Assembly: GCA_023426345.1 (NCBI GenBank)
Contig: JAFAAX010000104.1
Location: 1-12,093, forward strand
Direction of reading: 5' to 3'
Length of the DNA stretch: 12,093 nucleotides
Source: Actinomycetes bacterium
GTDB lineage: Bacteria; Actinomycetota; Actinomycetes; Actinomycetales; Actinomycetaceae
A program made the position numbers and the translations under genes. Below the pieces are notes generated by a model. It was not told the origin of the DNA. It saw only the letters and a list, made by a program, of their open reading frames with translations, and searched no databases. Shown here piece after piece: positions 1 through 6,861 of this stretch. Positions within the stretch are counted from its first letter, which is position 1, and every line of letters begins with the position of its first letter.

Positions 1-181
1 GCCGGCGCCTGCCCCGGGGGGCCTCCGCGGGCTCGCCGCCCTGGTCGTCGTCGCGGCGGCGGGGGGCCGGCGCGTCCTCCTGCGGCGGTTCCGCGAAGGC
101 CGGCGCCTGGAAGGCCGGGGCCTGGAACAGCAATGAGGCCGCCGGCGTTGCCGGGGCCGATGTGTGGTCGGAAGTGCTCAC
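1..181 (-). CDS. rne: N-terminal part of probable Rne/Rng family ribonuclease (3' end outside window)
   Basis: An open minus-strand frame runs from a GTG at 181-179 to the left edge, giving 60 codons. A GGAG lies 4 bases upstream of the GTG. The peptide is disordered. It has a Ser/Thr/Ala/Pro-rich start, then the tandem FQAPAFQAPAF (residues 19-29), an acidic Pro-rich stretch, RRRDDD (41-46) and a final GRRR. Actinobacterial RNase E/G proteins typically start with such a long low-complexity extension, often with Phe-Gln-Pro-Ala repeats and Arg clusters, before the S1 and catalytic domains. Those domains would lie outside this window. The assignment therefore rests on composition and the repeat alone, and another protein with a disordered N-terminus is possible. 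The gene is divergent from cydA. RNase E would act in mRNA decay and rRNA processing. Confidence 0.5.
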   Translation of the reverse strand, partial: MSTSDHTSAPATPAASLLFQAPAFQAPAFAEPPQEDAPAPRRRDDDQGGEPAEAPRGRRR

Positions 182-353
182 GATTCTCCAATTTGTGTGG
201 ACGCCCGGCCCGCACCGGCCGACGCCACCGCTCGCCCGCTGGGGGCGGAAATCCTCTCAGGACCGCGAGATCCGCGGTGGCACTCGAGGCCGGGGCCGTC
301 TCCGGCCCACCGGCGCGCCCGGTGCTCCCGCCGCGGGAGTGCGCCCGCGACGT

Positions 354-380
354 CCATTGTTGCTGCCATTGTGGCACAAC
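354..380. repeat. Direct repeat and bulged inverted repeat, operator or leader candidate
   Basis: CCATTGT occurs at 354-360 and again at 366-372, a 12-base period. Overlapping this, GTTG(c)TGCCA at 359-368 pairs with TGGCACAAC at 372-380. That makes a 9-bp stem with one bulged C and a 3-base loop. A shorter odd-centre palindrome, TTGTG-G-CACAA, lies inside at 369/370-379. The patch is poorer in GC than its surroundings. It could be a protein-binding site or a hairpin in either divergent leader. Its function is inferred only. Confidence 0.45.
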
Positions 381-383
381 CGA

Positions 384-405
384 CCCCCGGGGACCCCGGG
401 GGACC
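384..405. repeat. 19-base GC inverted repeat containing tandem GGGGACC
   Basis: CCCCCGGGGACCCCGGGGG at 384-402 is a perfect inverted repeat around a single central A. Within and beyond it, GGGGACC occurs at 389-395 and 399-405, exactly 10 bases apart, so both copies face the same side of the helix. GGGAC-type half-sites are used by some NarL/DosR-family regulators, but there is no convergent pair here as in a classical DosR box. Binding is speculative. Confidence 0.4.
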
Positions 406-410
406 GTTGA

Positions 411-435
411 GCGTCTCCCCACACCTGGGGAGCGC
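411..435. repeat. Hairpin GCG(t)CTCCCC / GGGGAGCGC
   Basis: Bases 411-420 can pair with 427-435: GCG with CGC and CTCCCC with GGGGAG, with T414 bulged. The apical loop is 6 bases, or 4 if A421 pairs with T426. It lies 25 bases after the end of the 384-402 repeat, measured start to end of stems, and no T-tract follows on either strand, so it is not a standard intrinsic terminator. It may fold in the 5' leader of the rne-like transcript if that leader is long, or act as part of a regulatory region. Confidence 0.4.
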
Positions 436-502
436 CCTGCGCCGGCGGATCGGTCGCGCGCGACGCGTCGCCCCGGCTCCGGCCCCGACACGCCTCAAAA
501 CC

Positions 503-532
503 TTCCTGACCACTCGGTCGGTGCGATAGGTT
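503..532 (+). promoter_or_regulatory. Weak candidate cydA promoter overlapping an inverted repeat
   Basis: TTCCTG at 503-508 and TAGGTT at 527-532 (fits TANNNT) are 18 bases apart, which is acceptable spacing for a housekeeping sigma factor. Transcription would then start near 539 and leave a leader of about 70 bases before cydA. GACC-ACTC-GGTC at 508-519 forms an inverted repeat in the spacer and could be an operator. The match to consensus is poor, so this is only a candidate. Confidence 0.25.
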
Positions 533-611
533 GATGACAGTGCGTCCACGTCCGGCCCGTGACCGGCCGTGCGCGCCCGACGCTTCTCCCTCGACACGAA
601 AGGCGGGCACC

Positions 612-2162
612 ATGACGCTGATCCCCGCAGCACTGGATGCGGTGACGGTGGGGAGGTGGCAGTTCGGCATCACGACCGTCTACCACTTCCTCCTGGTGCC
701 GCTCACCATCGGACTGTCCCTCCTGGTGGCGATCATGCAGACGGTCTGGCAGCGCACCGGCAAGGACACGTGGCTCCAGGCCACGCGCTTCTTCGGGAAG
801 CTCCTCCTCATCAACTTCGCCCTGGGCGTCGCCACGGGCATCGTCCAGGAGTTCCAGTTCGGGATGAACTGGTCGGAGTACTCCCGCTACGTCGGCGACA
901 TCTTCGGAGCCCCCCTGGCCGTCGAGGCCCTCCTCGCCTTCTTCCTCGAGTCGACCTTCCTGGGCCTGTGGATCTTCGGCTGGGGCCGGCTGTCGAAGGC
1001 CTGGCACCTGGCCTGCATCTGGTGCGTCGCCATCGGCACCATGCTCTCCGCCCTGTGGATCCTCGCGGCGAACTCCTGGATGCAGCATCCGGTGGGCGCC
1101 GTCTACAACCCGGACACCGGACGAGCGGAGCTGGACGGCGTCGGGGGATTCCTCAAGGTCCTCACCAACTCGGTGCTCGTGTGGGAGTTCACCCACGTCA
1201 TCGTGACCGCCTGGCTGATCGCCGGCACCTTCGTCGCCGGCATCGCGATCTGGTGGATGACCCGCGCCGCCCGCCAGGGCGGGGAGCCCGGACAGGCCGA
1301 GGCCCGCGACCGGTGGCGTCCGATCGCGATCTTCGGCATGGTCGTCATGCTCGTCTCGGGCGTCCTGACGATCGGCACGGGGCACCTCCAGGGCCAGGAG
1401 GTCGCCGAGGTTCAGCCGATGAAGATGGCCGCCGCCGATGGCGTGTGCGTCTCCCACACGGACGTCGCGATGACGCTCGCGCAGTTCGGGGACTGCCCGA
1501 TCGACGGATCGGGGGCGCCGACGAAGCTCATCGAGATCCCCTACCTCTCCTCGCTCCTGTTCACCAACGATCCCCACGGGGAGATCCAGGGCGTCGCGGA
1601 CCTCCAGCAGGAGCTCGTCGAGACGCTCAACGCGGACCCGGACTTCGTCGCCCAGTACGGCGACGCCGCCGCCTACGACTTCCGCCCCCCGCAGATGGTG
1701 ACCTTCTGGTCCTTCCGCCTCATGATGGGCCTCGGCGTCTTCGCGGCCGCCCTGGCGCTGTGGGGCCTGTGGTCGGTCCGCAAGGGGCGGGTGCCGACGA
1801 ACAAGTGGCTGGGCCTCTTCGGCCTCGTCACCATCCCGACGCCGTTCCTCGCCGCCTCCTTCGGCTGGATCTTCACCGAGATGGGCCGCCAGCCGTGGGT
1901 CGTCACCCCGAACTTCGCGGCCCTGAACTCCGGGGGGAACGCGGCCTCCGTCTTCATGCTCACGCAGGCCGGCATCTCCACCGCCGTCCCCGCCGGGCAG
2001 ATGCTGGCCACGCTCATCGGCTTCACGCTGCTCTACCTGGCGCTCGCGGTCGTGTGGGTGTGGCTGATGGCGCGCTACATCCGCGAGGGCATCCACCCCG
2101 CCTCGGAGGACCAGCCGGCCGCCGGCGACGAGTCCGTCGGCGCCCTGTCCTTCGGCTACTGA
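612..2162 (+). CDS. cydA: Cytochrome bd quinol oxidase subunit I
   Basis: This is the haem-bearing subunit of cytochrome bd, a membrane terminal oxidase that oxidises quinol and reduces O2 to water. The 516-residue product has about nine hydrophobic segments. Ligand positions recognisable by alignment from memory with E. coli CydA are H25 (in TVYHFLLVP), E105 and E113 (same 8-residue spacing as E99/E107), H195 (EFTHVIV) and M371 (FRLMMG). GRQPW is at 425-429. The Q-loop begins at QPMKMAA (268-274) and is of the short type. C279 and C295 lie in this loop and could form a disulphide, as reported for mycobacterial bd. The acidic residue five after K271 is Asp276 where E. coli has Glu257. The ATG at 612 was chosen because the oxidase homology starts there and GAAAGG precedes it by 8 bases. 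Upstream in-frame starts at 531 and 534 would only add an unrelated tail. Confidence 0.97.
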   Translation: MTLIPAALDAVTVGRWQFGITTVYHFLLVPLTIGLSLLVAIMQTVWQRTGKDTWLQATRFFGKLLLINFALGVATGIVQEFQFGMNWSEYSRYVGDIFGAPLAVEALLAFFLESTFLGLWIFGWGRLSKAWHLACIWCVAIGTMLSALWILAANSWMQHPVGAVYNPDTGRAELDGVGGFLKVLTNSVLVWEFTHVIVTAWLIAGTFVAGIAIWWMTRAARQGGEPGQAEARDRWRPIAIFGMVVMLVSGVLTIGTGHLQGQEVAEVQPMKMAAADGVCVSHTDVAMTLAQFGDCPIDGSGAPTKLIEIPYLSSLLFTNDPHGEIQGVADLQQELVETLNADPDFVAQYGDAAAYDFRPPQMVTFWSFRLMMGLGVFAAALALWGLWSVRKGRVPTNKWLGLFGLVTIPTPFLAASFGWIFTEMGRQPWVVTPNFAALNSGGNAASVFMLTQAGISTAVPAGQMLATLIGFTLLYLALAVVWVWLMARYIREGIHPASEDQPAAGDESVGALSFGY

Positions 2163-2172
2163 GGAGACTCCC

Positions 2173-3294
2173 ATGGCACTGAGCATTCTCTGGTTCGTCC
2201 TCATCGCCGTCCTGTGGACGGGATACCTGGTCCTCGAGGGCTTCGACTTCGGCGTCGGGATGCTCCTCCACGTCGTCGCGAGGAACGACCGCGAGCGCAC
2301 GTCGCTCGTGCGCACCATCGGCCCGCACTGGGACGGCAACGAGGTCTGGCTGCTGACGGCCGGCGGCGCGACGTTCGCCGCGATGCCCGGCTGGTACGCG
2401 ACGATGTTCTCCGGCATGTACCTGCCGCTCTTCCTCATCCTGGTCCTGCTCATCCTGCGGATCTCCGCCATCGAGTGGCGCTCGAAGATCGCGACGGCGC
2501 GCTGGCGCTCCGTGTGGGACTGGTTCCACACGGCGGCCGCCGTCGGCGTGCCGCTGCTGCTGGGCGTCGCCTTCGGCAACCTCGCCCAGGGCATGCGCAT
2601 CGAGGTCCTCGACCGCCAGACCCAGCAGGCCGTCGCGCCCCAGGACGTCGCCGCCTCCCTGGCCACCTCCTCGCACCAGCTCACCGGTGGGTTCTTCAGC
2701 CTGCTCACCCCGTTCACGCTGCTCACCGGCCTGGCCGTGGTCGCGCTGTGCCTGTCGGCGGGCGCCCAGTTCCTCGCCCTCAAGACGCAGGGCCCGGTGC
2801 GGGCGCGCGCGAACGGGGCGGCCGCCCCCCTGTCCGTGGTCGCCGTGGCCCTGGTCGCCGTGGTCGCCGTGTGGGGGCAGTTCGCCTACGCGAGCAACGT
2901 CTACGCGTGGATCCCGCTGGTGATCGCGGCGCTCGCCCTCATCGCCTCGGCGGTGTTCGCCCAGGCGGCGATGCGGCGGGAGGGGCTGTCCTTCCTGCTC
3001 AACGTCGTCGCGACGGCGGGCGTGGTGGCGTGGATCTTCTGCGCGATGGCGCCCGACGTCATGAAGTCCAGCATCGACCCCGCCTACTCCCTGACGATCG
3101 GACAGGCGTCGGCCACCCAGCCGACGTTGCAGATCATGTCCGTGGTGGCGCTGATCCTGGTCCCCGTAGTGCTCGCCTACACGGCCTGGTCCTACTGGAC
3201 GTTCCGCCGGCGCGTGTCCCCCGACGACGTCGAGGAGAACGCGGGGCTGCTCCCCGGGTCCATCCGGCTCGACCACAACTTCCTCGTGGGCTGA
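2173..3294 (+). CDS. cydB: Cytochrome bd quinol oxidase subunit II
   Basis: This integral membrane partner of CydA forms the bd heterodimer and contributes to the proton path and oxidase stability. The product has 373 residues, usual for the family, and eight to nine hydrophobic helices. Family motifs are EGFDFGVGMLL (residues 22-32, with D25) and GPHWDGNEVWL (50-60, with D54 and E57). The start lies 10 bases after the cydA stop, with GAGGAG 6 bases before the ATG, so the two are almost certainly co-transcribed and translated in similar amounts. No missing motif or frameshift is seen. The assignment is secure. Confidence 0.97.
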   Translation: MALSILWFVLIAVLWTGYLVLEGFDFGVGMLLHVVARNDRERTSLVRTIGPHWDGNEVWLLTAGGATFAAMPGWYATMFSGMYLPLFLILVLLILRISAIEWRSKIATARWRSVWDWFHTAAAVGVPLLLGVAFGNLAQGMRIEVLDRQTQQAVAPQDVAASLATSSHQLTGGFFSLLTPFTLLTGLAVVALCLSAGAQFLALKTQGPVRARANGAAAPLSVVAVALVAVVAVWGQFAYASNVYAWIPLVIAALALIASAVFAQAAMRREGLSFLLNVVATAGVVAWIFCAMAPDVMKSSIDPAYSLTIGQASATQPTLQIMSVVALILVPVVLAYTAWSYWTFRRRVSPDDVEENAGLLPGSIRLDHNFLVG

Positions 3295-3307
3295 ACCGCC
3301 CGCCTGC

Positions 3308-3325
3308 TGGCACAATGGCCCTGTG
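3308..3325 (+). promoter_or_regulatory. Possible internal promoter with leaderless start for cydD
   Basis: The 28-base gap between cydB and cydD carries TGGCACAATGG. CACAAT at 3311-3316 resembles an actinobacterial -10 box. The GTG of cydD starts 6 bases after it, where transcription would be expected to begin. No purine-rich ribosome-binding site precedes this GTG, unlike every other start on the plus strand, which fits a leaderless mRNA. No good -35 box is visible; CTGAAC at 3291-3296 is only 14 bases away. Confidence 0.35.
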
Positions 3326-5101
3326 AGACCCTTCGACCCCCGGCTGCTGACGTACGCCCGCTCCGCGCGGCGCTACATCCTCACCACGGCGGTCCTGGGG
3401 ATCCTCACCGCCGTCCTCGTCATCGCCCAGGCCTTCCTGATCTCGCGCGCCGTGTCGCCGGTGGTGGCCGGGACCGCCGGGCTCTCCGACGTCGCGGGCC
3501 TCATCGCCGCCCTGCTCGGCGTCGTGGTCCTGCGCGGGCTCACCGTCGCCCTGCGTGAGGCCTGGGGACGCCGCGCGGCGGAGGGCGCCATCCGGGAGCT
3601 GCGCGCCGCCCTCGTCGAGAAGTCGGAGCGGCTCGGACCGCGCTGGCGCGCCCGCCACGGCGCCGACACGGCGACCCTGATCACCCGCGGCCTGGACGAT
3701 CTGGAGCCCTATTTCGTCACGTTCCTCCCCCAGCTCGTCCTAGTCCTCACCGTCACCCCCCTCACGCTGGCGACGATCCTCGTCCAGGACTTCTGGTCCG
3801 CGCTGGTCGCGCTGCTCGCCATCCCGCTCATCCCGATCTTCATGATCCTCATCGGGCGCTTCACCCAGGAGTCCTCGGACAAGAAGCTCCTCGCGATGGA
3901 GCGCCTGGGCTCCCAGCTGCTCGACCTCATGGCGGGACTGCCCACTCTGAAGGCCCTCGGCCGCGAGCAGGGGCCCGTCGCCCACCTCCGCCGCCTCGGA
4001 CGCGCGAACACCCGCACGACCATGGCGACGCTGCGGGTGGCCTTCCTGTCCGGCGCCGTCCTGGAGTTCCTCACCACGCTGTCCGTCGCGCTGGTGGCCG
4101 TCGAGGTCGGCATGCGCCTCGTCTACGGCAACGTCGCGCTGGCCACCGGGCTGGTCGTCATCATGCTGGCCCCCGAGGTCTTCGAGCCGCTGCGCCAGGT
4201 CGGCGCCCAGTTCCACGCCTCCGCGAACGGCGTGGCGGCCGCCGCGGCCGCCTTTGACATCCTCGAGGCCGAGGAGCCCTCCCCCGGCGCGCGCCCGGCC
4301 CCCGATCCCGCGGACAGCGACCTCGTCCTGGACGACCTCTGGGTCGCGGCGCGCGGCACGTGGGCGCCCGCCGGCCTGACCGCCACGCTGGCGCCCGGCA
4401 CCGTCACGGCGCTGCGGGGGGCCTCCGGAGCCGGCAAGACGACGACCGCCATGGTCCTCCTGGGCCTCGAGCCCGCCACGCGCGGCCGCGTCCTGGTCCG
4501 TCCGCACGGCGGCGCCGACGCCGTCGACCTCGCGGACATCGACCCGGCCTCCTGGTGGGCGGGCGCCACCTGGGTGCCCCAGACCCCGACGCTCGTCCCG
4601 GGGACGCTCCGGGAGAACATGCCGCCGGGCGCCGCGGGCCCGGCCCTCGACGAGGCGGCGCGCGCCACCGGATTCGACGCCGTGGTCGAGGCGCTCCCCG
4701 GCGGCTGGGACGCGCCCATCGGGCAGGGAGGAGTCGGCCTGTCCGTCGGGCAGCGCCAACGGCTCGCCCTCACCCGCGCTCTGCTCGACGACTCGGCCCT
4801 GGTCGTCCTCGACGAGCCCACCGCCCATCTCGACGCCGTCAGCGAGGCGACCGTCGTCGCGGCGCTGCGGCGCCTGCGCGACCAGGGGCGCACCGTCGTC
4901 GTCATCGCGCACCGCGCGGCCGTCGTGGCGGCGGCCGACCAGGTGGTCGACGTCGCGCCGCGCCCCGCCACCGCCGAGGAGGAGGAGCGGTGGCCCCAGC
5001 TGGCCCGCGTCGAGGCCCTGGCCGGGCTCTCGGTCGACCTCCCGGGGTTCCTCGATCCCGATCAGATGGATCCCGCCCCCGACGGGGAGGACCGCCGATG
5101 A
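3323..5101 (+). CDS. cydD: ABC exporter subunit CydD for cytochrome bd assembly
   Basis: CydD forms a heterodimer with CydC that exports thiol reductants or binds haem, and it is required to mature cytochrome bd. The 592-residue protein has an N-terminal six-helix transmembrane domain (about 1-310) and a C-terminal ATPase. Walker A is GASGAGKT (366-373), the Q-loop Gln is Q420, the signature is LSVGQ (473-477), Walker B is LVVLDE (493-498) and the switch His is H530. The signature departs from LSGGQ at the third position. The GTG at 3323 fits the usual N-terminus (short basic stretch, then the first helix), but no ribosome-binding site precedes it, so the exact start is less sure. It follows cydB by 28 bases and overlaps cydC. 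The name CydD rather than CydC rests on order and on the short N-terminus. Confidence 0.92.
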   Translation: MRPFDPRLLTYARSARRYILTTAVLGILTAVLVIAQAFLISRAVSPVVAGTAGLSDVAGLIAALLGVVVLRGLTVALREAWGRRAAEGAIRELRAALVEKSERLGPRWRARHGADTATLITRGLDDLEPYFVTFLPQLVLVLTVTPLTLATILVQDFWSALVALLAIPLIPIFMILIGRFTQESSDKKLLAMERLGSQLLDLMAGLPTLKALGREQGPVAHLRRLGRANTRTTMATLRVAFLSGAVLEFLTTLSVALVAVEVGMRLVYGNVALATGLVVIMLAPEVFEPLRQVGAQFHASANGVAAAAAAFDILEAEEPSPGARPAPDPADSDLVLDDLWVAARGTWAPAGLTATLAPGTVTALRGASGAGKTTTAMVLLGLEPATRGRVLVRPHGGADAVDLADIDPASWWAGATWVPQTPTLVPGTLRENMPPGAAGPALDEAARATGFDAVVEALPGGWDAPIGQGGVGLSVGQRQRLALTRALLDDSALVVLDEPTAHLDAVSEATVVAALRRLRDQGRTVVVIAHRAAVVAAADQVVDVAPRPATAEEEERWPQLARVEALAGLSVDLPGFLDPDQMDPAPDGEDRR

Positions 5102-6861
5102 CGCTGTTCCTCACCCGCGCGGAGCGGCGCGCCCTGCGCCGGGTCCTGGGCCTCCTCGAGGTGAGCCGGGGAGGGGTCGCCCTGTCGATCCTGCTCGGCG
5201 TCGCGTGGCTGGGCTCGGCCATCGGGCTGGCCGCCACCTCCGCGTGGCTGATCGCACGCGCCTCCCAGCAGCCGCCCGTGCTCTCCCTGACGGTCGCCGC
5301 CGTCGCCGTGCGGATGTTCGGCATCGCGCGCGCCCTCATGCGCTACCTCCAGCGCCTGGCCAGCCACCGCGTGGCGCTCACGGGCATGGACGCGCTGCGC
5401 CAGAACCTCTACGCCCGCCTGTCCACCTCCCGCGTGGACCGCGTCGCCTCGCTACGCCGCGGCGATCTGCTGGCCCGCACCGGCGCCGACGTCGACGACG
5501 TCGGCGACCTGGTGGTCAAGGCCCTGCTGCCCGCCGCCGTCACCGCCCTGGTCGGCGTCGCCACGGTGGCCGGCATCTCCTGCCTGTCGCCCGCCGCCGG
5601 GCTCATCCTCGCGGCGTGCCTGCTGGCGTCCGGGGTCCTCACCCCGCTGGTCCTCATGCGCGCCGCCCGCCTCACCGAGCAGGAGTCCAGCGCGGCGCGC
5701 ACGGATCTGGCCGCCGACACGATGTCCGTCATGGACGGCGCCGCCGAGCTGCAGGTCTCGGGCCGTCTGAGCGATCTCCACCGGCACCTGGACGGTGTGG
5801 AGGACGCGCTCAGCCGGTCCGCCGGGCGCGCCGCGCGCCTGTCGGGGCTGGCGGCGGGCCTCGACCGCATCGCGATGGGCCTGGCCGTCGTGGGGGCGCT
5901 CCTGGTCGGGATCCCCCAGACGACCGGCGGACAGGTCGCAGCCGTCGCGCTGGTCGTCCTAGTGCTCACGCCCCTGTCCTCCTTCGAGGGCACGGCGGAG
6001 CTGGCGGGCGCCGCCACGCAGCTGGTGCGCTCGGCCTCGGCGGCCGTGCGCATCGACGAGCTGCTGGGCGAGGACCAGCCGATCCCCACCCATCGCGTGC
6101 CCGCCGGGCCGCACGGCCCGCACCTGGTCGCCCGCGGTCTGGCGGTGGGCTGGCCAGGCGGCCCCGTGGTCGCCCGCGGGATCGACCTGGATCTGCGTCC
6201 GGGCACGCGCCTGGCCGTCGTCGGCCCGTCCGGCATCGGGAAGTCCACACTGCTGGACACGCTGGCCGGCATGCTGGCGCCCCTCGAGGGCAGCGTCACC
6301 CTGGACAGCGTCGACGTGTGGGGCGGGGAGCGCGCCGACGTCGCGGCGCAGGTGACGATGACCGCCGAGGACGCCCACGTCTTCGACACCACCGTCTGGG
6401 AGAACCTGCGCGTCGCCGACCCCGGCCTCGACCGCGCCGACGCGACGGACCTGCTGCGCTCGGCCGGCCTGGGCGGCTGGCTGGACCGGCTCCCCGGCGG
6501 GCTCGACACGCTGCTGGGTCCCGGCGGCACGGCCGTGTCCGGCGGCGAGCGCCGACGCCTCCTCCTGGCGCGCGCCCTCGCCTCCCCGGCCCCCCTCATG
6601 CTGCTCGACGAGCCGGCCGAGCACCTCGACCCCGACACCGCCGACGCGCTGATGCGCGCCCTGCTCGCGCCCGGCGCCCAGGGCCGCGGCGTGCTGGTGG
6701 CGACCCACCGCCTGTCGGCCCTCGACGGCGCCGACCGGGTGCTCGTCCTCGGCCGTCCCTCCCCGGGCGCGCCGGCGCAGGTGGTCGCGCAGGGCACCCA
6801 CGCCCAGCTCGTCGGCGCCAGCGCCGCCTACCGCTGGGCCCTCGACCAGGAGGCACGATGA
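5098..6861 (+). CDS. cydC: ABC exporter subunit CydC for cytochrome bd assembly
   Basis: CydC is the second half of the CydDC exporter in the cytoplasmic membrane. The product has 587 residues: a transmembrane domain (about 25-310) and an ATPase with Walker A GPSGIGKST (376-384), signature VSGGE (480-484), Walker B LMLLDE (500-505) and switch His H537. The position usually held by the Q-loop Gln appears to be Glu (TAED, E424). CydD has an altered signature while CydC has an altered Q-loop, so the two ATP sites are unlikely to be equivalent. The ATG overlaps the cydD stop as ATGA. GGAGG lies 7 bases upstream, which fixes this start; the frame is open upstream of it, but that part is a chance frame inside cydD. 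Confidence 0.94.
   Translation: MTLFLTRAERRALRRVLGLLEVSRGGVALSILLGVAWLGSAIGLAATSAWLIARASQQPPVLSLTVAAVAVRMFGIARALMRYLQRLASHRVALTGMDALRQNLYARLSTSRVDRVASLRRGDLLARTGADVDDVGDLVVKALLPAAVTALVGVATVAGISCLSPAAGLILAACLLASGVLTPLVLMRAARLTEQESSAARTDLAADTMSVMDGAAELQVSGRLSDLHRHLDGVEDALSRSAGRAARLSGLAAGLDRIAMGLAVVGALLVGIPQTTGGQVAAVALVVLVLTPLSSFEGTAELAGAATQLVRSASAAVRIDELLGEDQPIPTHRVPAGPHGPHLVARGLAVGWPGGPVVARGIDLDLRPGTRLAVVGPSGIGKSTLLDTLAGMLAPLEGSVTLDSVDVWGGERADVAAQVTMTAEDAHVFDTTVWENLRVADPGLDRADATDLLRSAGLGGWLDRLPGGLDTLLGPGGTAVSGGERRRLLLARALASPAPLMLLDEPAEHLDPDTADALMRALLAPGAQGRGVLVATHRLSALDGADRVLVLGRPSPGAPAQVVAQGTHAQLVGASAAYRWALDQEAR

Larger units (their letters stand above)
182..611. other. Divergent intergenic region between rne-like gene and cydA
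   Basis: This is the only stretch over 300 bases without a convincing gene. It should hold the promoters of both divergent genes. It contains an AT-richer patch with a bulged hairpin and a 12-base-period direct repeat (354-380), a 19-base GC inverted repeat (384-402), a second hairpin (411-435) and a weak candidate promoter (503-532). Open frames here on both strands show no recognisable domains and have the Arg/Pro/Ala-rich composition of chance frames in GC-rich DNA. No tRNA or clear riboswitch was recognised. Confidence 0.75.

Noticed and set aside
369..380. TTGTGGCACAA as a Rex or CRP/FNR-type operator
   Set aside because: The half-sites have only one central base between them, whereas Rex and CRP/FNR sites need a spacer of 4-6 bases. 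It is kept only as part of an undefined repeat.
531..611. Earlier in-frame starts (TTG 531, ATG 534) for cydA
   Set aside because: They would add about 26 Arg/Pro-rich residues before the conserved membrane N-terminus and lack a good ribosome-binding site.
133..673. Several overlapping open frames on both strands in the intergenic region
   Set aside because: No domain, no convincing ribosome-binding site, and mutually overlapping frames of the same Arg/Pro/Ala-rich kind.
495..2783. Long minus-strand open frame (762 codons) across cydA and the start of cydB
   Set aside because: It is antisense to two certain genes, has an Arg/Gly/Glu-rich low-information product with no domain, and arises because stops are rare opposite GC-biased codons.
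2023..3315. Minus-strand open frame of 430 codons opposite cydB
   Set aside because: Composition is of chance type (runs of Arg, Gly, Asp, His), no domain is seen, and it lies fully antisense to cydB.
4360..5097. Upstream in-frame extension of cydC giving 833 codons
   Set aside because: It overlaps the conserved ATPase domain of cydD in another frame; the ATG at 5098 has a good ribosome-binding site and fits the family length.
5205..6857. Upstream in-frame extension of the histidine kinase giving 1113 codons
   Set aside because: This part is an alternative frame of cydC, Arg/Pro-rich with no domain. The kinase has its own ATG with AGGAGG at 6858.
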